Positions 16,736-25,549 are shown, counted from the stretch's first letter. The stretch is 45,883 bases of DNA from an uncultured Chloroflexota bacterium (GCA_903917615.1 CAIXBH010000040.1:1-45883), one strand, 5' to 3'. A program made the numbers and translations. The notes: a model not told the origin generated them from the letters alone.

Positions 16736-17923
16736 ATGGTCTGGGATCACCGGTTCGAGGTCGCGGTCAGCGGCGTCGGCATTTCGAAGATCACCCGCTC
16801 CTCTGAGACACCGCTCGCAGCACTCGCCGTGGACGCCGTGCAGAAGGCAGTCGCTGACTCCGGCCTGAAGATGTCGGACATCGACGGCCTGGTGACCTAC
16901 GCGGAGCTGCCCGCCTCCGGACACGCCGCCGTCGACGGTCTGACGATGGTCAGCACCAACGCGATGATGACCGCGCTCAAGCTGCCGAACCTCCGCTGGC
17001 ACATGCAGAACGAGACCGTGAACATCGGCGGCTCGACCCAGCTCGCCGTGAACGCGCTGATCGCGGGCGCCTGCGACTACGCGATCGTGTTCCGCGCGCT
17101 GCACAACCCGCCCGGTCAGTACCAGAACCTCCCGGGCAAGTTCGCCCAGGGCAACTCGCAGTTCACCGCGCCATACGGCTTCGGCGGCCCTGCGCAGGGG
17201 CTCGCGGTGGAGTACGCGCGCTACCTCGACCGCTTCGGTCAGGACCGCGAGAAGACCGCGGCGCTCCCGCTCGCGCAGCGCAAGCACGCGAACCTCACGC
17301 CGGAGGCCTACTTCTACGACACGCCGCTCACGCCCGAGGACTACCACAACTCGCGGATGGTGGCGTGGCCGTACCGCCTGTACGACTGCGACATCCCCGT
17401 GCAGGGGGCAACCGCGTACGTCCTCACGCGCACCGAGCGAGCGCGCGACCTGAAGCCGAAGCCGGCCCTGCTCGCGGGGTTCGGCCAGCGCATCCAGGTG
17501 GAGCTCAACGGACGGATCAGCAGCCGCGCCGACTACATGGGCGCAGGCGGCAGCTCGTCCAACCTCACGTGGGAGCGCGCGGGCCTCGGCCCGAAGGACG
17601 TCGACGTGGCGCAGATCTACGACGGATTCGTGGGATCCGCGATCTACGGCTTCGAGGCCTACGGCTTCTGCGGGGAGGGCGAGGCACTGGACTACATCCA
17701 GGGCGGTCGCATCGAGCTCGGCGGTGAGATGCCGGTGAACACCTTCGGCGGCAGCCTCAGTGCAGGCCGCCTGCACGGTGGCTGGCACATCATCGAGGGC
17801 GCCCTGCAGGCCTCGGGCCGGGCGGGCGAGCGTCAGGTGCCAAACGCCGAGGTGTCCTTCGTGGGCGCCAGCGGCGCGAACATCAATGCGACGACGTTCA
17901 TCTTCGTGCCCGAGCCGTACTAG
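16736..17923 (+). CDS. Thiolase-fold (SCP2/lipid-transfer type) protein without catalytic Cys
   Basis: The protein has 395 residues with the duplicated thiolase fold. The N-terminal half reads VSGVGISKITR and SDIDGLVTYAE; the C-terminal half has QIYDGFVGSAIYGFEAYGFC and the NTFGGSLSAGRLHGG loop. Where thiolases have the acyl-accepting Cys, the sequence is IGGS (97-100), and the second C-terminal Cys is also missing (GASGANIN). It is therefore not a condensing thiolase. Cys-less relatives such as Ltp2 with a DUF35 partner are retro-aldolases that cleave acyl-CoA side chains, and tyrosines have been implicated there; Tyr in IYDGF is a candidate. A GAAGGA site precedes the ATG. Confidence 0.88.
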   Translation: MVWDHRFEVAVSGVGISKITRSSETPLAALAVDAVQKAVADSGLKMSDIDGLVTYAELPASGHAAVDGLTMVSTNAMMTALKLPNLRWHMQNETVNIGGSTQLAVNALIAGACDYAIVFRALHNPPGQYQNLPGKFAQGNSQFTAPYGFGGPAQGLAVEYARYLDRFGQDREKTAALPLAQRKHANLTPEAYFYDTPLTPEDYHNSRMVAWPYRLYDCDIPVQGATAYVLTRTERARDLKPKPALLAGFGQRIQVELNGRISSRADYMGAGGSSSNLTWERAGLGPKDVDVAQIYDGFVGSAIYGFEAYGFCGEGEALDYIQGGRIELGGEMPVNTFGGSLSAGRLHGGWHIIEGALQASGRAGERQVPNAEVSFVGASGANINATTFIFVPEPY

Positions 17924-17966
17924 GCAGCACGACGCCCGCATCGCGGGCCTCGACGGACTTGAAGCA

Positions 17967-17994
17967 GGAAGCCCTCGCGCGAGCGGGGGCTTCC
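17967..17994 (+). terminator. Hairpin terminator after the thiolase-like gene
   Basis: An 8-bp stem GGAAGCCC/GGGCTTCC encloses a 12-nt GC-rich loop that can pair further. It lies 43 bp past the stop. There is no T-tract. Confidence 0.55.
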
Positions 17995-18118
17995 GCCGTC
18001 CGGCGTGAGGACCATCACCATTGAGGCCGCCCGTCCTACACTCGCCCTGCGTCCGTGAGCACGCTCGCGACGCCGGCGGACCGGCGGACGGTCACCGAAC
18101 ACGAAGGGCTTCGCTTCC

Positions 18119-19276
18119 ATGACCACGGAGACGGCGGATCAACTCGCGACCATTCGCGCCGCGGTGCGCGACGTGTGCAAGGACTTCCCGTCGTCGTACT
18201 GGCGCGCCCTGGACGAGCACCGAGAGTACCCGACCGAGTTCGTCAACAAGCTGACCGAGTTGGGCTGGCTGTCCGTGCTCATCCCGGAGATGTACGGCGG
18301 CTCGGGGCTCGGCATCACGGAGGCCGGCGCGATCCTCGAGGAGATCAACCGCACGGGCGGCAACTCAGCGGCCTGCCACGCGCAGATGTACACGATGGGC
18401 ATCGTGCTGCGGCATGGCAGCGATGAGCTGAAGCAGCGTTACCTGCCGGATGTGGCGAGCGGCAAGCTGCGGCTGCAGGCCTTCGGCGTGACCGAGCCGG
18501 ACGCGGGCTCCGAGACCACGAAGATCCGCACGATGGCCGTCCGCAAGGGCGACAAGTACGTCGTCAACGGCCAGAAGATGTTCATCTCGCGCGTCGAGCA
18601 CTCGGACCTCATGGTGCTGCTCGCGCGGACGACGCCGTACGACGAGCTTGAGGACAAGACGCAGGGGCTCTCGGCGTTCGTCGTCGACCTGCGCACCGTG
18701 AAGGGCCTCACCGTTCGCCCCCTGAAGCTGATGCTGAACCACCACTCCACGGCGCTGTTCTTCGACGACATGGAGATCCCCGCGGAGAACCTCATCGGCG
18801 AGGAGGGCAAAGGGTTCCGCTACGTCATCGACTCGTGGAACGCCGAGCGCATCCTGATCGCCGGCGAGGCGCTCGGCGACGGCGCGTGGTTCATCGAGAA
18901 GGCGTCGAAGTACGCGAGCGAGCGCGTGGTGTTCGGCAAGCCGATCGGCTCGAACCAGGGCGTGCAGTTCCCGATCGCGCTCGCACACGCGCACCTCGAG
19001 GCGGCGCGCATGATGCGCGACCAGGCGGCCGCGAAGTTCGACCGTGAGGAGAACTGCGGGGCCGAGGCGAACATGTCGAAGCTGCTCGCCGCCGACGCGT
19101 CGTGGGAGGCCGCAAACGCCTGCCTGAACACCTACGGCGGGGCGGGGTTCGATGTCGAGGCGGACGTCGAACGCAAGTTCCGCGAGACCCGACTGTGGTC
19201 GATCGCGCCGATCAACAACAACCTCGTGCTGGCCTACGTGGGGCAGCGCGTGCTCGGCATGCCGCGCTCGTACTAA
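18119..19276 (+). CDS. Acyl-CoA dehydrogenase, helix-G glutamate type
   Basis: The protein has 385 residues with a complete FAD-dependent acyl-CoA dehydrogenase fold: EMYGGSG at 57-63, TEPDAGSE at 125-132, NGQKMFIS at 150-157 and NTYGGAGFD near the C-terminus. The MCAD-type glutamate site reads IAPINNN, with no Glu. Instead Glu243 in WNAERIL occupies the position of the catalytic Glu in isovaleryl-CoA and long-chain dehydrogenases. This suggests a functional enzyme for a branched or bulky acyl-CoA. The gene lies 67 bp before the MaoC gene and probably forms an operon with it: oxidation, then hydration. Confidence 0.92.
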   Translation: MTTETADQLATIRAAVRDVCKDFPSSYWRALDEHREYPTEFVNKLTELGWLSVLIPEMYGGSGLGITEAGAILEEINRTGGNSAACHAQMYTMGIVLRHGSDELKQRYLPDVASGKLRLQAFGVTEPDAGSETTKIRTMAVRKGDKYVVNGQKMFISRVEHSDLMVLLARTTPYDELEDKTQGLSAFVVDLRTVKGLTVRPLKLMLNHHSTALFFDDMEIPAENLIGEEGKGFRYVIDSWNAERILIAGEALGDGAWFIEKASKYASERVVFGKPIGSNQGVQFPIALAHAHLEAARMMRDQAAAKFDREENCGAEANMSKLLAADASWEAANACLNTYGGAGFDVEADVERKFRETRLWSIAPINNNLVLAYVGQRVLGMPRSY

Positions 19277-19343
19277 CCGCGCGTCTGGCCGCAGGGCGCC
19301 GCGACCGGCTCTCCGGAGCCACGGCGCCAGAGAGGTGGACCCC

Positions 19344-19853
19344 ATGGCAATCAAGGACGGCTGGGAAGGTCGGTACTTCGAGGACTTCACCGTGGGTGAT
19401 GTCTATCGCTGCCGCTACGGCCGCACCCTCACTGAGACGGACAACACCTGGTTCACGCTGCTGACGCACAACTCGAACCAGATCCACTTCAACAACGACT
19501 ACGGCGAGCGCACTGACTTCGGTCGCTGCCTCATCAACAGCACGCTCACGCTCGCACTGGTCGTTGGCATGACCGTCACCGACGTGAGCGAGAACGGCTT
19601 CGCCCTCGGATACGACGAGGTGCGCATGCCGAGCCCGCTGTTCGCGGGGGACACGCTCTACGCGGACACGGAGGTGCTCGAGCTGCGCGAATCGAACTCG
19701 CGCCCCGGGCAGGGCATCGTGCGCGTGAAGCACCGGGGCTTCAATCAGGACGGCACGCTGGTGATGGAGCTCGCGCGCAACATCATGGTGTGGAAGCGTG
19801 CGGCCGCGCCGCAACTCCATCAGTTCCCCGGGGCCGAGCCCACAAAGGCATAG
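19344..19853 (+). CDS. MaoC-like hotdog dehydratase/hydratase, mesaconyl-CoA hydratase-like
   Basis: The protein has 169 residues. The hydratase motif, usually SGD-x-NP-[LI]-H, reads THNSNQIH, with His48 kept and Asp replaced by Asn43. This variant, together with TETDNTWFTLLT, NSTLTLALVVGM, and the FAGDTLYADTEVLELRESNSRPG block, resembles the subgroup containing mesaconyl-CoA (beta-methylmalyl-CoA) hydratase. It would hydrate an enoyl-CoA made by the adjacent dehydrogenase. An AGAGGTGGA site precedes the ATG. If the gene at 4829 is Mcd, the two could act in sequence, but the local context fits a separate catabolic module equally well. Confidence 0.87.
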   Translation: MAIKDGWEGRYFEDFTVGDVYRCRYGRTLTETDNTWFTLLTHNSNQIHFNNDYGERTDFGRCLINSTLTLALVVGMTVTDVSENGFALGYDEVRMPSPLFAGDTLYADTEVLELRESNSRPGQGIVRVKHRGFNQDGTLVMELARNIMVWKRAAAPQLHQFPGAEPTKA

Positions 19854-19896
19854 ACACCGCGACGACAGCCGACCATCGCGGCGCAGGTCGCGTTGC

Positions 19897-19928
19897 TTGA
19901 CACGCCCAAAGTACGGGCGTTATCACCC
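19897..19928 (+). promoter_or_regulatory. Promoter with extended GTTATCACCC element
   Basis: TTGACA at 19897 is followed after 17 bp by TTATCA at 19920 (or TATCAC after 18). The block TTGACAC-N15-GTTATCACCC recurs with identical spacing before the CoA-transferase at 23197. An inverted repeat CGCCC/GGGCG lies in the spacer. It would drive the thiolase-like gene at 19987. Confidence 0.65.
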
Positions 19929-19986
19929 TGCAGGGACATTCAGGCCGACACCCGCCGAGCGATCCCGCGAGTCGAAGGAGATGACG

Positions 19987-21132
19987 ATGACGGTTGAAAG
20001 TCTGCTGGACAAGGTCAACGTTGTCGGCATCGGCGCGACGCCGCAGGGCAAGTTGCCGGAGTACGACGGCGACGACATCGCCATCTGGGCACTCCGCGAA
20101 GCGATCAAGGACAGCGGCCTCAAGAAGGAAGACATCGACGGCCTGCTCGTGCAGCGTTCGTTCGGTGGCGGCGGCGAGATCCGCGAGATCGGGCACCGGC
20201 TCGGCATGGAGCCGCGCTACGCGCACAACGTGGACAGCCACGGCAACGCCGTCCATCACGCCACCATGCTGCTGGCGACCGGGCTCTGCAACACCGTCGC
20301 GATCATGTACGGCACGAACCAGCGGACGAACCGCAACAAGTTCACCACGTCGAGCTACCACGGCGGCGGGAACTTCGACGAGGTCTACGGGCTCTCCAAC
20401 CCCGGTGCGGTGGCCGCCCTCAACTACCGCAGGCGCATGAAGGACTATGGGGCCACCGAATACCAGCTCGGCGCGATCGCGGTCGCCCAGGCGAAGGGCG
20501 CGTCCCTGAACCCGCTCGCGGTGTATCGGGACACGTTCACGCAGGACGAGTACATGGACTTCCGCTACGTCATCGCGCCGCTGCGCCTCGTCGACTTCTC
20601 GATGGTCAGCGACGGCGGGTTCGCGATGATCCTCACGACCAGGGAGCGCGCGCGCGACCTGCCGAAGCCCGGCCCCACGATCATGGCGATGGGCGCGCAG
20701 GCGAGCTTCCTCGAAATGTCGCACCCGGACGCGATGTACCACCCCTCGCAGCCCTCGAACGCGAAGATGCTGTGGGGCCACACGGACATCAAGCACGATG
20801 ACATCAACGCGCTGTACATCCAGGATGCATACACGCCGAACGTCTTCGCCGCCCTCGAGAACTACGGGTTCTGCGAGCGCGGCACGGCGCACGAGTGGGC
20901 GCAGGGCGGCCGCCTCGAGCTGGGGAGCTCGATGCCGGTGAACTGCCACGGCGGGCAGAACCGGCTGAGCTACATGGTGGGCTGGCACAACACCTACGAC
21001 GCGGTCACCCAGCTGCGCAACGAAGCCCAGACCCGTGAGCGCCAGATCCCGAACGCCAACACGGTGATGGTGACCGTGAGCGGCGGCCACTGGGAGCACA
21101 CCTACTCGATGATCTACCAGAACGCGATGTAG
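19987..21132 (+). CDS. Thiolase-fold (lipid-transfer/acetyl-CoA acetyltransferase-like) protein, paralogue 1
   Basis: The protein has 381 residues. I chose ATG 19987 over 19981 because GAAGGAG ends at 19980, giving a 6-nt spacer, and because it makes the length equal to the paralogue at 25550. The fold is thiolase: VNVVGIGATPQGK, then EDIDGLLVQ, a GTNQRTNRN segment, ALYIQDAYTPNVFAALENYGFC, and VNCHGGQNRLSYMVG. The nucleophilic Cys position reads SHGN (84-87), so condensation is unlikely; an aldolase-type or acyl-binding role with a DUF35 partner is more likely. It is the only gene between its promoter and the bidirectional hairpin at 21215, and no DUF35 gene directly follows it. Confidence 0.88.
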   Translation: MTVESLLDKVNVVGIGATPQGKLPEYDGDDIAIWALREAIKDSGLKKEDIDGLLVQRSFGGGGEIREIGHRLGMEPRYAHNVDSHGNAVHHATMLLATGLCNTVAIMYGTNQRTNRNKFTTSSYHGGGNFDEVYGLSNPGAVAALNYRRRMKDYGATEYQLGAIAVAQAKGASLNPLAVYRDTFTQDEYMDFRYVIAPLRLVDFSMVSDGGFAMILTTRERARDLPKPGPTIMAMGAQASFLEMSHPDAMYHPSQPSNAKMLWGHTDIKHDDINALYIQDAYTPNVFAALENYGFCERGTAHEWAQGGRLELGSSMPVNCHGGQNRLSYMVGWHNTYDAVTQLRNEAQTRERQIPNANTVMVTVSGGHWEHTYSMIYQNAM

Positions 21133-21214
21133 GCAGATGCGGGACGGCGATGGGACGAGGGCTCGTCCGCATCCTCCGGCCCCAGCTGCGCACAGGACAC
21201 AGCGCGCGAGATCA

Positions 21215-21242
21215 GAAGAGGGGGGCGAATGCCCCCCTCTTC
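21215..21242. terminator. Bidirectional hairpin between convergent genes
   Basis: A perfect 12-bp stem (GAAGAGGGGGGC with GCCCCCCTCTTC) and GAAT loop separate the stops of the thiolase-like and substrate-binding protein genes. Confidence 0.85.
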
Positions 21243-21271
21243 GTGTGTCTGGATCGACTCCGTCGAGTCGA

Positions 21272-22963
21272 CTACTTGGTCTTCCAGGAAGTCAGAGACC
21301 ACTCGATGCCCGGCGGGTAGACGCCGGAGTAGAAGTTCTGCAGCTTCGCGTTCTCCGCGTTGTAGCCGCGGACGATGGGCATGTGGGCCATCGAGAGCAC
21401 GTTGTCGAGCAGGTACTTCGCCGTGTTCCGGACCTTTTGTTGCGCCTGCGTGTCGTCGAGCGTCGCGCGGACGTCGTCGAGCATCGCGTTGACCTTCGGG
21501 TCATTCAGGCCCGGCCCGTTCCGTGTGCCGCCCGGGTAGTACTGCTGGAGCTCGTAGTCCAGCGGGTCGAAGAGCGACATGCCGAAGAGGCCAATGTCCT
21601 CGAACTTGTTGTTGTAGACATTCGCGACGAACGTTGCGTACTCGTCCGTGGAGATCTCGGACTTCACACCGAGGTTCTTCTCGAGCTGCTGGGCAATCAG
21701 TTCGGCCATCGTGACGTACGCAGGCGCGATCGCCTTGGGGGCCGTGTACGTCTTGTTCAGCGTGCTCGGCTTGCCGGCCGCCTGCCAGAGCTTGGTCGCC
21801 TCGGCAGGGTCGTACTTCATCGCGTTCATCGCGCGGAGTTCGTCCTCGGTCAGCGACCACTTCCCGAAGCCCGTCGGCACCGGGCCGGTCAGGGCGCCGT
21901 CGCTCTGGAACACCTGGTCGATGATCGCCTGTCGGTCGATCGACTTCGAGATGGCCATGCGCGCGCGGATGTCCGCCCACTTCGGGTTGCGCATGTTGAA
22001 CCAGTACCCGGAGTTCCCGGTCGACGGGAACGCGTACGTCCGCACGTTCGGGGACGTGACCGCTGCGATGTCGGTCTTGCTGAACGACGAGATGGTCTGG
22101 AAGTCGGACTGGCCGGTCTTCATCGCCGCGTCGCGGGTCTGGCCGTCCGTGATGACCTTAATCAGGAAGTTGTTGTAGTAGATCTTCGACGCGTCAATGA
22201 AGTCCGGGTTCTTCTTGAACGTCGCGCCTTCACCCTGGTTCACGTTCTGGAGAATGAACGGACCGGAGCCGATCGCCTTGTTCTTGAAGTTCCCGTCCTG
22301 CTTCTCGATCTCCTGCGGCGTGATCAGCGACGGCTCCGCCGCCAACGCGTACAGCAGATAGCGCGAGGGCTTCTTCAGGTTGAACACCACGGTGTAGTTG
22401 TCCGGGGTGTCGATGGACGCGATGTCCGAGTAGCGCGCCTTGAACGTGCTGTTCTTGTCCGTCATGTAGAGGTTGATGGAGTACTTCACATCAGCCGACG
22501 TCTGCTCGCGGCCGCTCACGGGCGCGATGTTCTGGAACTTCACGCCCTGACGCAGCTTGAAGGTCAACTTCGTGCCGTCGGCGCCGAATTCGTAGCCCTG
22601 GACGGCGTACGTGGGGATCCACTTGGTGTCGGCCAGATCGCCCTTCGGATCTCGGGTCGCCGTGAGCAGCTTGGGGTACACCAGTCCGGCGCGCTCGAAG
22701 ACCGTGTAGACCTGCGAGTCGAGCGGGTCGAGGCTGGCAGCGTCGCGGGTCTGGACGAACACCATCGCTTCACTGACGGTCGGCTGTGGCGCTCCGCTGG
22801 CGCCGGCGGCTGCACCGGCAGCTGGGCTGGCTGCGGCCGGAGCCTTGGCTCCGCTGCTGCACCCGACGAGCGCCGCGCCGGCGAGACCGAGTCCGCCAAC
22901 CGCCATGCTCCCGAGTACGCGCCGCCTCCCGACCCGCTGGGTCCAGTAATCTCCGCTTCGCAC
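21272..22963 (-). CDS. ABC transporter substrate-binding lipoprotein, family 5
   Basis: The protein has 563 residues from a GTG at 22963 that sits 4-5 nt after GGGAGG; an upstream ATG at 23017 has no such site. A twin-arginine motif (GRRRVLGSM) and lipobox LVGC with Cys35 mark Tat export and lipid anchoring. Mature blocks include AMVFVQTRDAASLDPLDS, LTFKLRQGVKFQNIAPVSGREQTSADV, RARMAISKSIDRQAIIDQVF and DPLDYELQQYYPGGTRNG. It is the second orphan binding protein in the island, with no permease nearby. It shares architecture with the proteins at 14140 and 32530 but is clearly diverged, so the three probably bind different ligands. Divergent from the two-domain CoA-transferase. Confidence 0.92.
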   Translation of the reverse strand: MRSGDYWTQRVGRRRVLGSMAVGGLGLAGAALVGCSSGAKAPAAASPAAGAAAGASGAPQPTVSEAMVFVQTRDAASLDPLDSQVYTVFERAGLVYPKLLTATRDPKGDLADTKWIPTYAVQGYEFGADGTKLTFKLRQGVKFQNIAPVSGREQTSADVKYSINLYMTDKNSTFKARYSDIASIDTPDNYTVVFNLKKPSRYLLYALAAEPSLITPQEIEKQDGNFKNKAIGSGPFILQNVNQGEGATFKKNPDFIDASKIYYNNFLIKVITDGQTRDAAMKTGQSDFQTISSFSKTDIAAVTSPNVRTYAFPSTGNSGYWFNMRNPKWADIRARMAISKSIDRQAIIDQVFQSDGALTGPVPTGFGKWSLTEDELRAMNAMKYDPAEATKLWQAAGKPSTLNKTYTAPKAIAPAYVTMAELIAQQLEKNLGVKSEISTDEYATFVANVYNNKFEDIGLFGMSLFDPLDYELQQYYPGGTRNGPGLNDPKVNAMLDDVRATLDDTQAQQKVRNTAKYLLDNVLSMAHMPIVRGYNAENAKLQNFYSGVYPPGIEWSLTSWKTK

Positions 22964-23123
22964 GAGTCCTCCCCATCTGCGGATGTGTTGATCCGCATCC
23001 CCTCTGGTCGCGCGCATATTACGCTCATTGTCACCCGGGTGGCAGCGACCCTCGTCGACGCACGCGCGTCCGGTGGCGCCTTCGGGGCGCCGGTGAGCAG
23101 GCGCCGCGGGGGTGCTCAGAAGT

Positions 23124-23155
23124 TTGACACCCTCCCATCATTCCCGTTATTACCC
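23124..23155 (+). promoter_or_regulatory. Promoter with extended GTTATTACCC element
   Basis: TTGACA at 23124, 17 bp, TTATTA at 23147 (or TATTAC after 18). The whole block TTGACAC-N15-GTTATTACCC matches the one at 19897 in geometry. The CoA-transferase start is 42 bp downstream. Confidence 0.7.
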
Positions 23156-23196
23156 GGACAGCCGAGACACGCCTCGGACTATCGACGGAGCCACAT

Positions 23197-25494
23197 ATGC
23201 CCGGTCCACTGAGTGGGATCCGTGTGCTCGATCTCTGCCAGCTCGCCGTCGGCCCCTACGGGGCCTCCCTCCTGGGTCAGTTGGGCGCACAGGTCATCAA
23301 GATCGAGGAGCCCAACGGCGATCCGATCCGGAATCTGCTGCCGGAGCAACAGGGCGTCGGGACGTACTACACGTCCGTCAACCAGAACAAGTTGAACATC
23401 GCGCTCAACCTGAAGAACCCGGACGACCTCGCGATCGCCATCGCGCTCGCGGAGCGTGCGGACGTGATCATCGAGAACTTCCGCCCGGGCGCGATGGACC
23501 GCGCCGGCATGGGATACGACGCCATCAAGGCGATCAACCCCGACATCGTCTACTGCTCCTCGTCTGGCTACGGCAACGGTGGGCCACGACGGCTCGAGGG
23601 CAGCGCGGACGGCTACGCACGGAGCTTCACGGCGTTCGACGCCAGCAACGGGCCCGTGGGCAACCCGCACCAGCGCTTCCGCAGCAAGGGGCACATCGAC
23701 CACACCTGTTCGACCTTCGTCACGCAGACGGCCCTCGCGGGCCTCGCGGCCCGTGCGCGTTACGGCATCGGGCAGAAGGTCGAAACCTCGATGATGCAGG
23801 CCACGATGGTCTACCAGACCAGCCGCATCGCGGAGTACTTCGCCAACGGCGAGCAGCCGCCTTCGCTGGGCAGCGCGACGAGTAACCTCGTGCCGCACCA
23901 GGCGTTCGCCAGCCGCGATGGGCACGTCGCCATCGGCGTGAACACGCAGGCCCAGTGGCGCAACCTCTGCGCGGGGCTCCAACTCGACGAGATCGTCGAT
24001 GACCCGCGGTTCCACGACAACGCCGCGCGCGTGGCCCATCGTGACGAGCTCGTTGAGCGTCTGTCGCGAGTCATCGCCACGAAGTCCACGCAGGAGTGGG
24101 TCGACGCGTTCGCCCCGCTCGGCGTCCCCTGCGGGCCGTTCCTCACCTTCGCGGACCTGTGGCAGTCGGAGCAGGTGCAGGCGAACCACATGATCGTGGA
24201 TGTCGCGCACCCGTGGGGCGACACCAAGGTCGGCGGCACGCCGTGGAAGTTCACCCGCACCGAAGTGCAGATCTCGCGCGCGCCAGGCAAGGATGAGAAC
24301 CGCGAGGAGATCCTGCGGATCATCGCGGAGGAGCCGCCCCGCCGCGAGCGGCGCCTCACGCCGGCGCCTGCGCTGCCGACTGCCGGACCGCTCGAGGGTG
24401 TGAAGGTCCTCGACATCTCGCAGGGGATCGCGGGGCCGTTCACCGCGATGCAACTCGGCGACCTCGGAGCCGACGTCACGAAGGTCGAGCCGCCTGACGG
24501 TGACTGGTCGCGCACGCTCGCGCCTCCCGCCCAGGGGTCGGAAGGACCGGTCTTCGTCGCGCTCAACCGGAACAAGTCCGGCGCGGTGCTCGACATCCGC
24601 GACGAGACGCGCCGGGAGGAGCTGCTTGGCCGCATCGCGCAAGCCGATGTGCTGGTGACCGACCTGCTGCCCGCCGAGGCAGAGCGCCTCGGCCTGACGT
24701 ACGACGTGCTCTCGCGCGACCACCCCGGGCTGATCATGTGCTCCGTGTCGCCGTTCGGGGAGCGGGGGCCGTGGCGCGATCGCGCCGGCGGCGAGATCGT
24801 GCTGCAGGCGATGGGCGACATCTGGCGCTACCTCGGCGCCCTCGATCAGCCGCCGCTTCGCCTCGCAGCAGACGCGGCCGCGATGGCCGGGGGCATCTTC
24901 GGGACGCAGGGCGTGGTGGCCGCAGTGATTGAGCGCGAGCGCAGCGGCCTCGGACAGAAGGTCGAGGTCTCGCACCTCGGCGCGCTCATGGCGATCGAGA
25001 CGCAGCTGCACGCGGCGCAGAGCAACCCGGACCTGAAGGGCGGCTGGCACCTCTCGGCACCGACCGATCCGCCCGAGTACGACCTGCGGACGCAGGACCT
25101 CGGCATCGAGTTTGGCTTCATGGCGCGTCGGGTCGGCGGCTGGGAAGAGTTCTGCAAACGCATCGGCGTGCCGGACGAGATCACCAACGACGAGCGGTTC
25201 AACAGCGCGCTCGGTCGCACGTTGAACTGGCCCGCGTTCCGCGCGGCGTTCGAGCCCTATTCGACCAGGTACAGCGCGAGCGACCTGAAAGCGATCATCG
25301 AGGAGTGCGGCGGCGTCGGCGTCATCTGCAACTCGTACGAGACGCTCTTCGCCGATCCACAGGTCGCCGCGTTCGACATGCTGCGCGAGATCGATCACCC
25401 GACGCTGGGCCGCGTGAAGACCCTCGGGCTCCCGTGGAACCTCGAGAAGACGCCGGGCTCGATCCGGAGTGCATCACCGGTCCTGAAGAAGTAG
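23197..25494 (+). CDS. Two-domain CaiB/BaiF (class III) CoA-transferase
   Basis: The protein has 765 residues made of two complete Frc-like domains. Domain 1 (about 1-385) begins LSGIRVLDLCQLAVGPYGA and has its catalytic Asp at 168 (GHIDHT). Domain 2 (about 398-765) begins LEGVKVLDISQGIAGPFTA and has its Asp at 559 (LAADAAAMAGG). The domains are joined by an Arg/Pro-rich linker. Ordinary enzymes are interlocked homodimers, so this fusion could fold as an internal dimer with two active sites. It would charge the island's substrate with CoA. A GGAG site precedes the ATG; it heads the operon running through the thiolase, DUF35, amidohydrolases and CoaE. Confidence 0.93.
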   Translation: MPGPLSGIRVLDLCQLAVGPYGASLLGQLGAQVIKIEEPNGDPIRNLLPEQQGVGTYYTSVNQNKLNIALNLKNPDDLAIAIALAERADVIIENFRPGAMDRAGMGYDAIKAINPDIVYCSSSGYGNGGPRRLEGSADGYARSFTAFDASNGPVGNPHQRFRSKGHIDHTCSTFVTQTALAGLAARARYGIGQKVETSMMQATMVYQTSRIAEYFANGEQPPSLGSATSNLVPHQAFASRDGHVAIGVNTQAQWRNLCAGLQLDEIVDDPRFHDNAARVAHRDELVERLSRVIATKSTQEWVDAFAPLGVPCGPFLTFADLWQSEQVQANHMIVDVAHPWGDTKVGGTPWKFTRTEVQISRAPGKDENREEILRIIAEEPPRRERRLTPAPALPTAGPLEGVKVLDISQGIAGPFTAMQLGDLGADVTKVEPPDGDWSRTLAPPAQGSEGPVFVALNRNKSGAVLDIRDETRREELLGRIAQADVLVTDLLPAEAERLGLTYDVLSRDHPGLIMCSVSPFGERGPWRDRAGGEIVLQAMGDIWRYLGALDQPPLRLAADAAAMAGGIFGTQGVVAAVIERERSGLGQKVEVSHLGALMAIETQLHAAQSNPDLKGGWHLSAPTDPPEYDLRTQDLGIEFGFMARRVGGWEEFCKRIGVPDEITNDERFNSALGRTLNWPAFRAAFEPYSTRYSASDLKAIIEECGGVGVICNSYETLFADPQVAAFDMLREIDHPTLGRVKTLGLPWNLEKTPGSIRSASPVLKK

Positions 25495-25549
25495 GGTCTG
25501 CGAACCGGAGACGGGCGCACTCAGACGCGCCAGAGAAGGAAGTCAGACC

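Noticed and set aside
16736-17923. Calling the thiolase-fold proteins functional thiolases
   Set aside because: The nucleophilic Cys is absent in all three, so a condensing or thiolytic reaction is unlikely.
23179-25398. 739-codon antisense frame over the two-domain CoA-transferase
   Set aside because: Same composition shadow; the plus strand carries complete family motifs.
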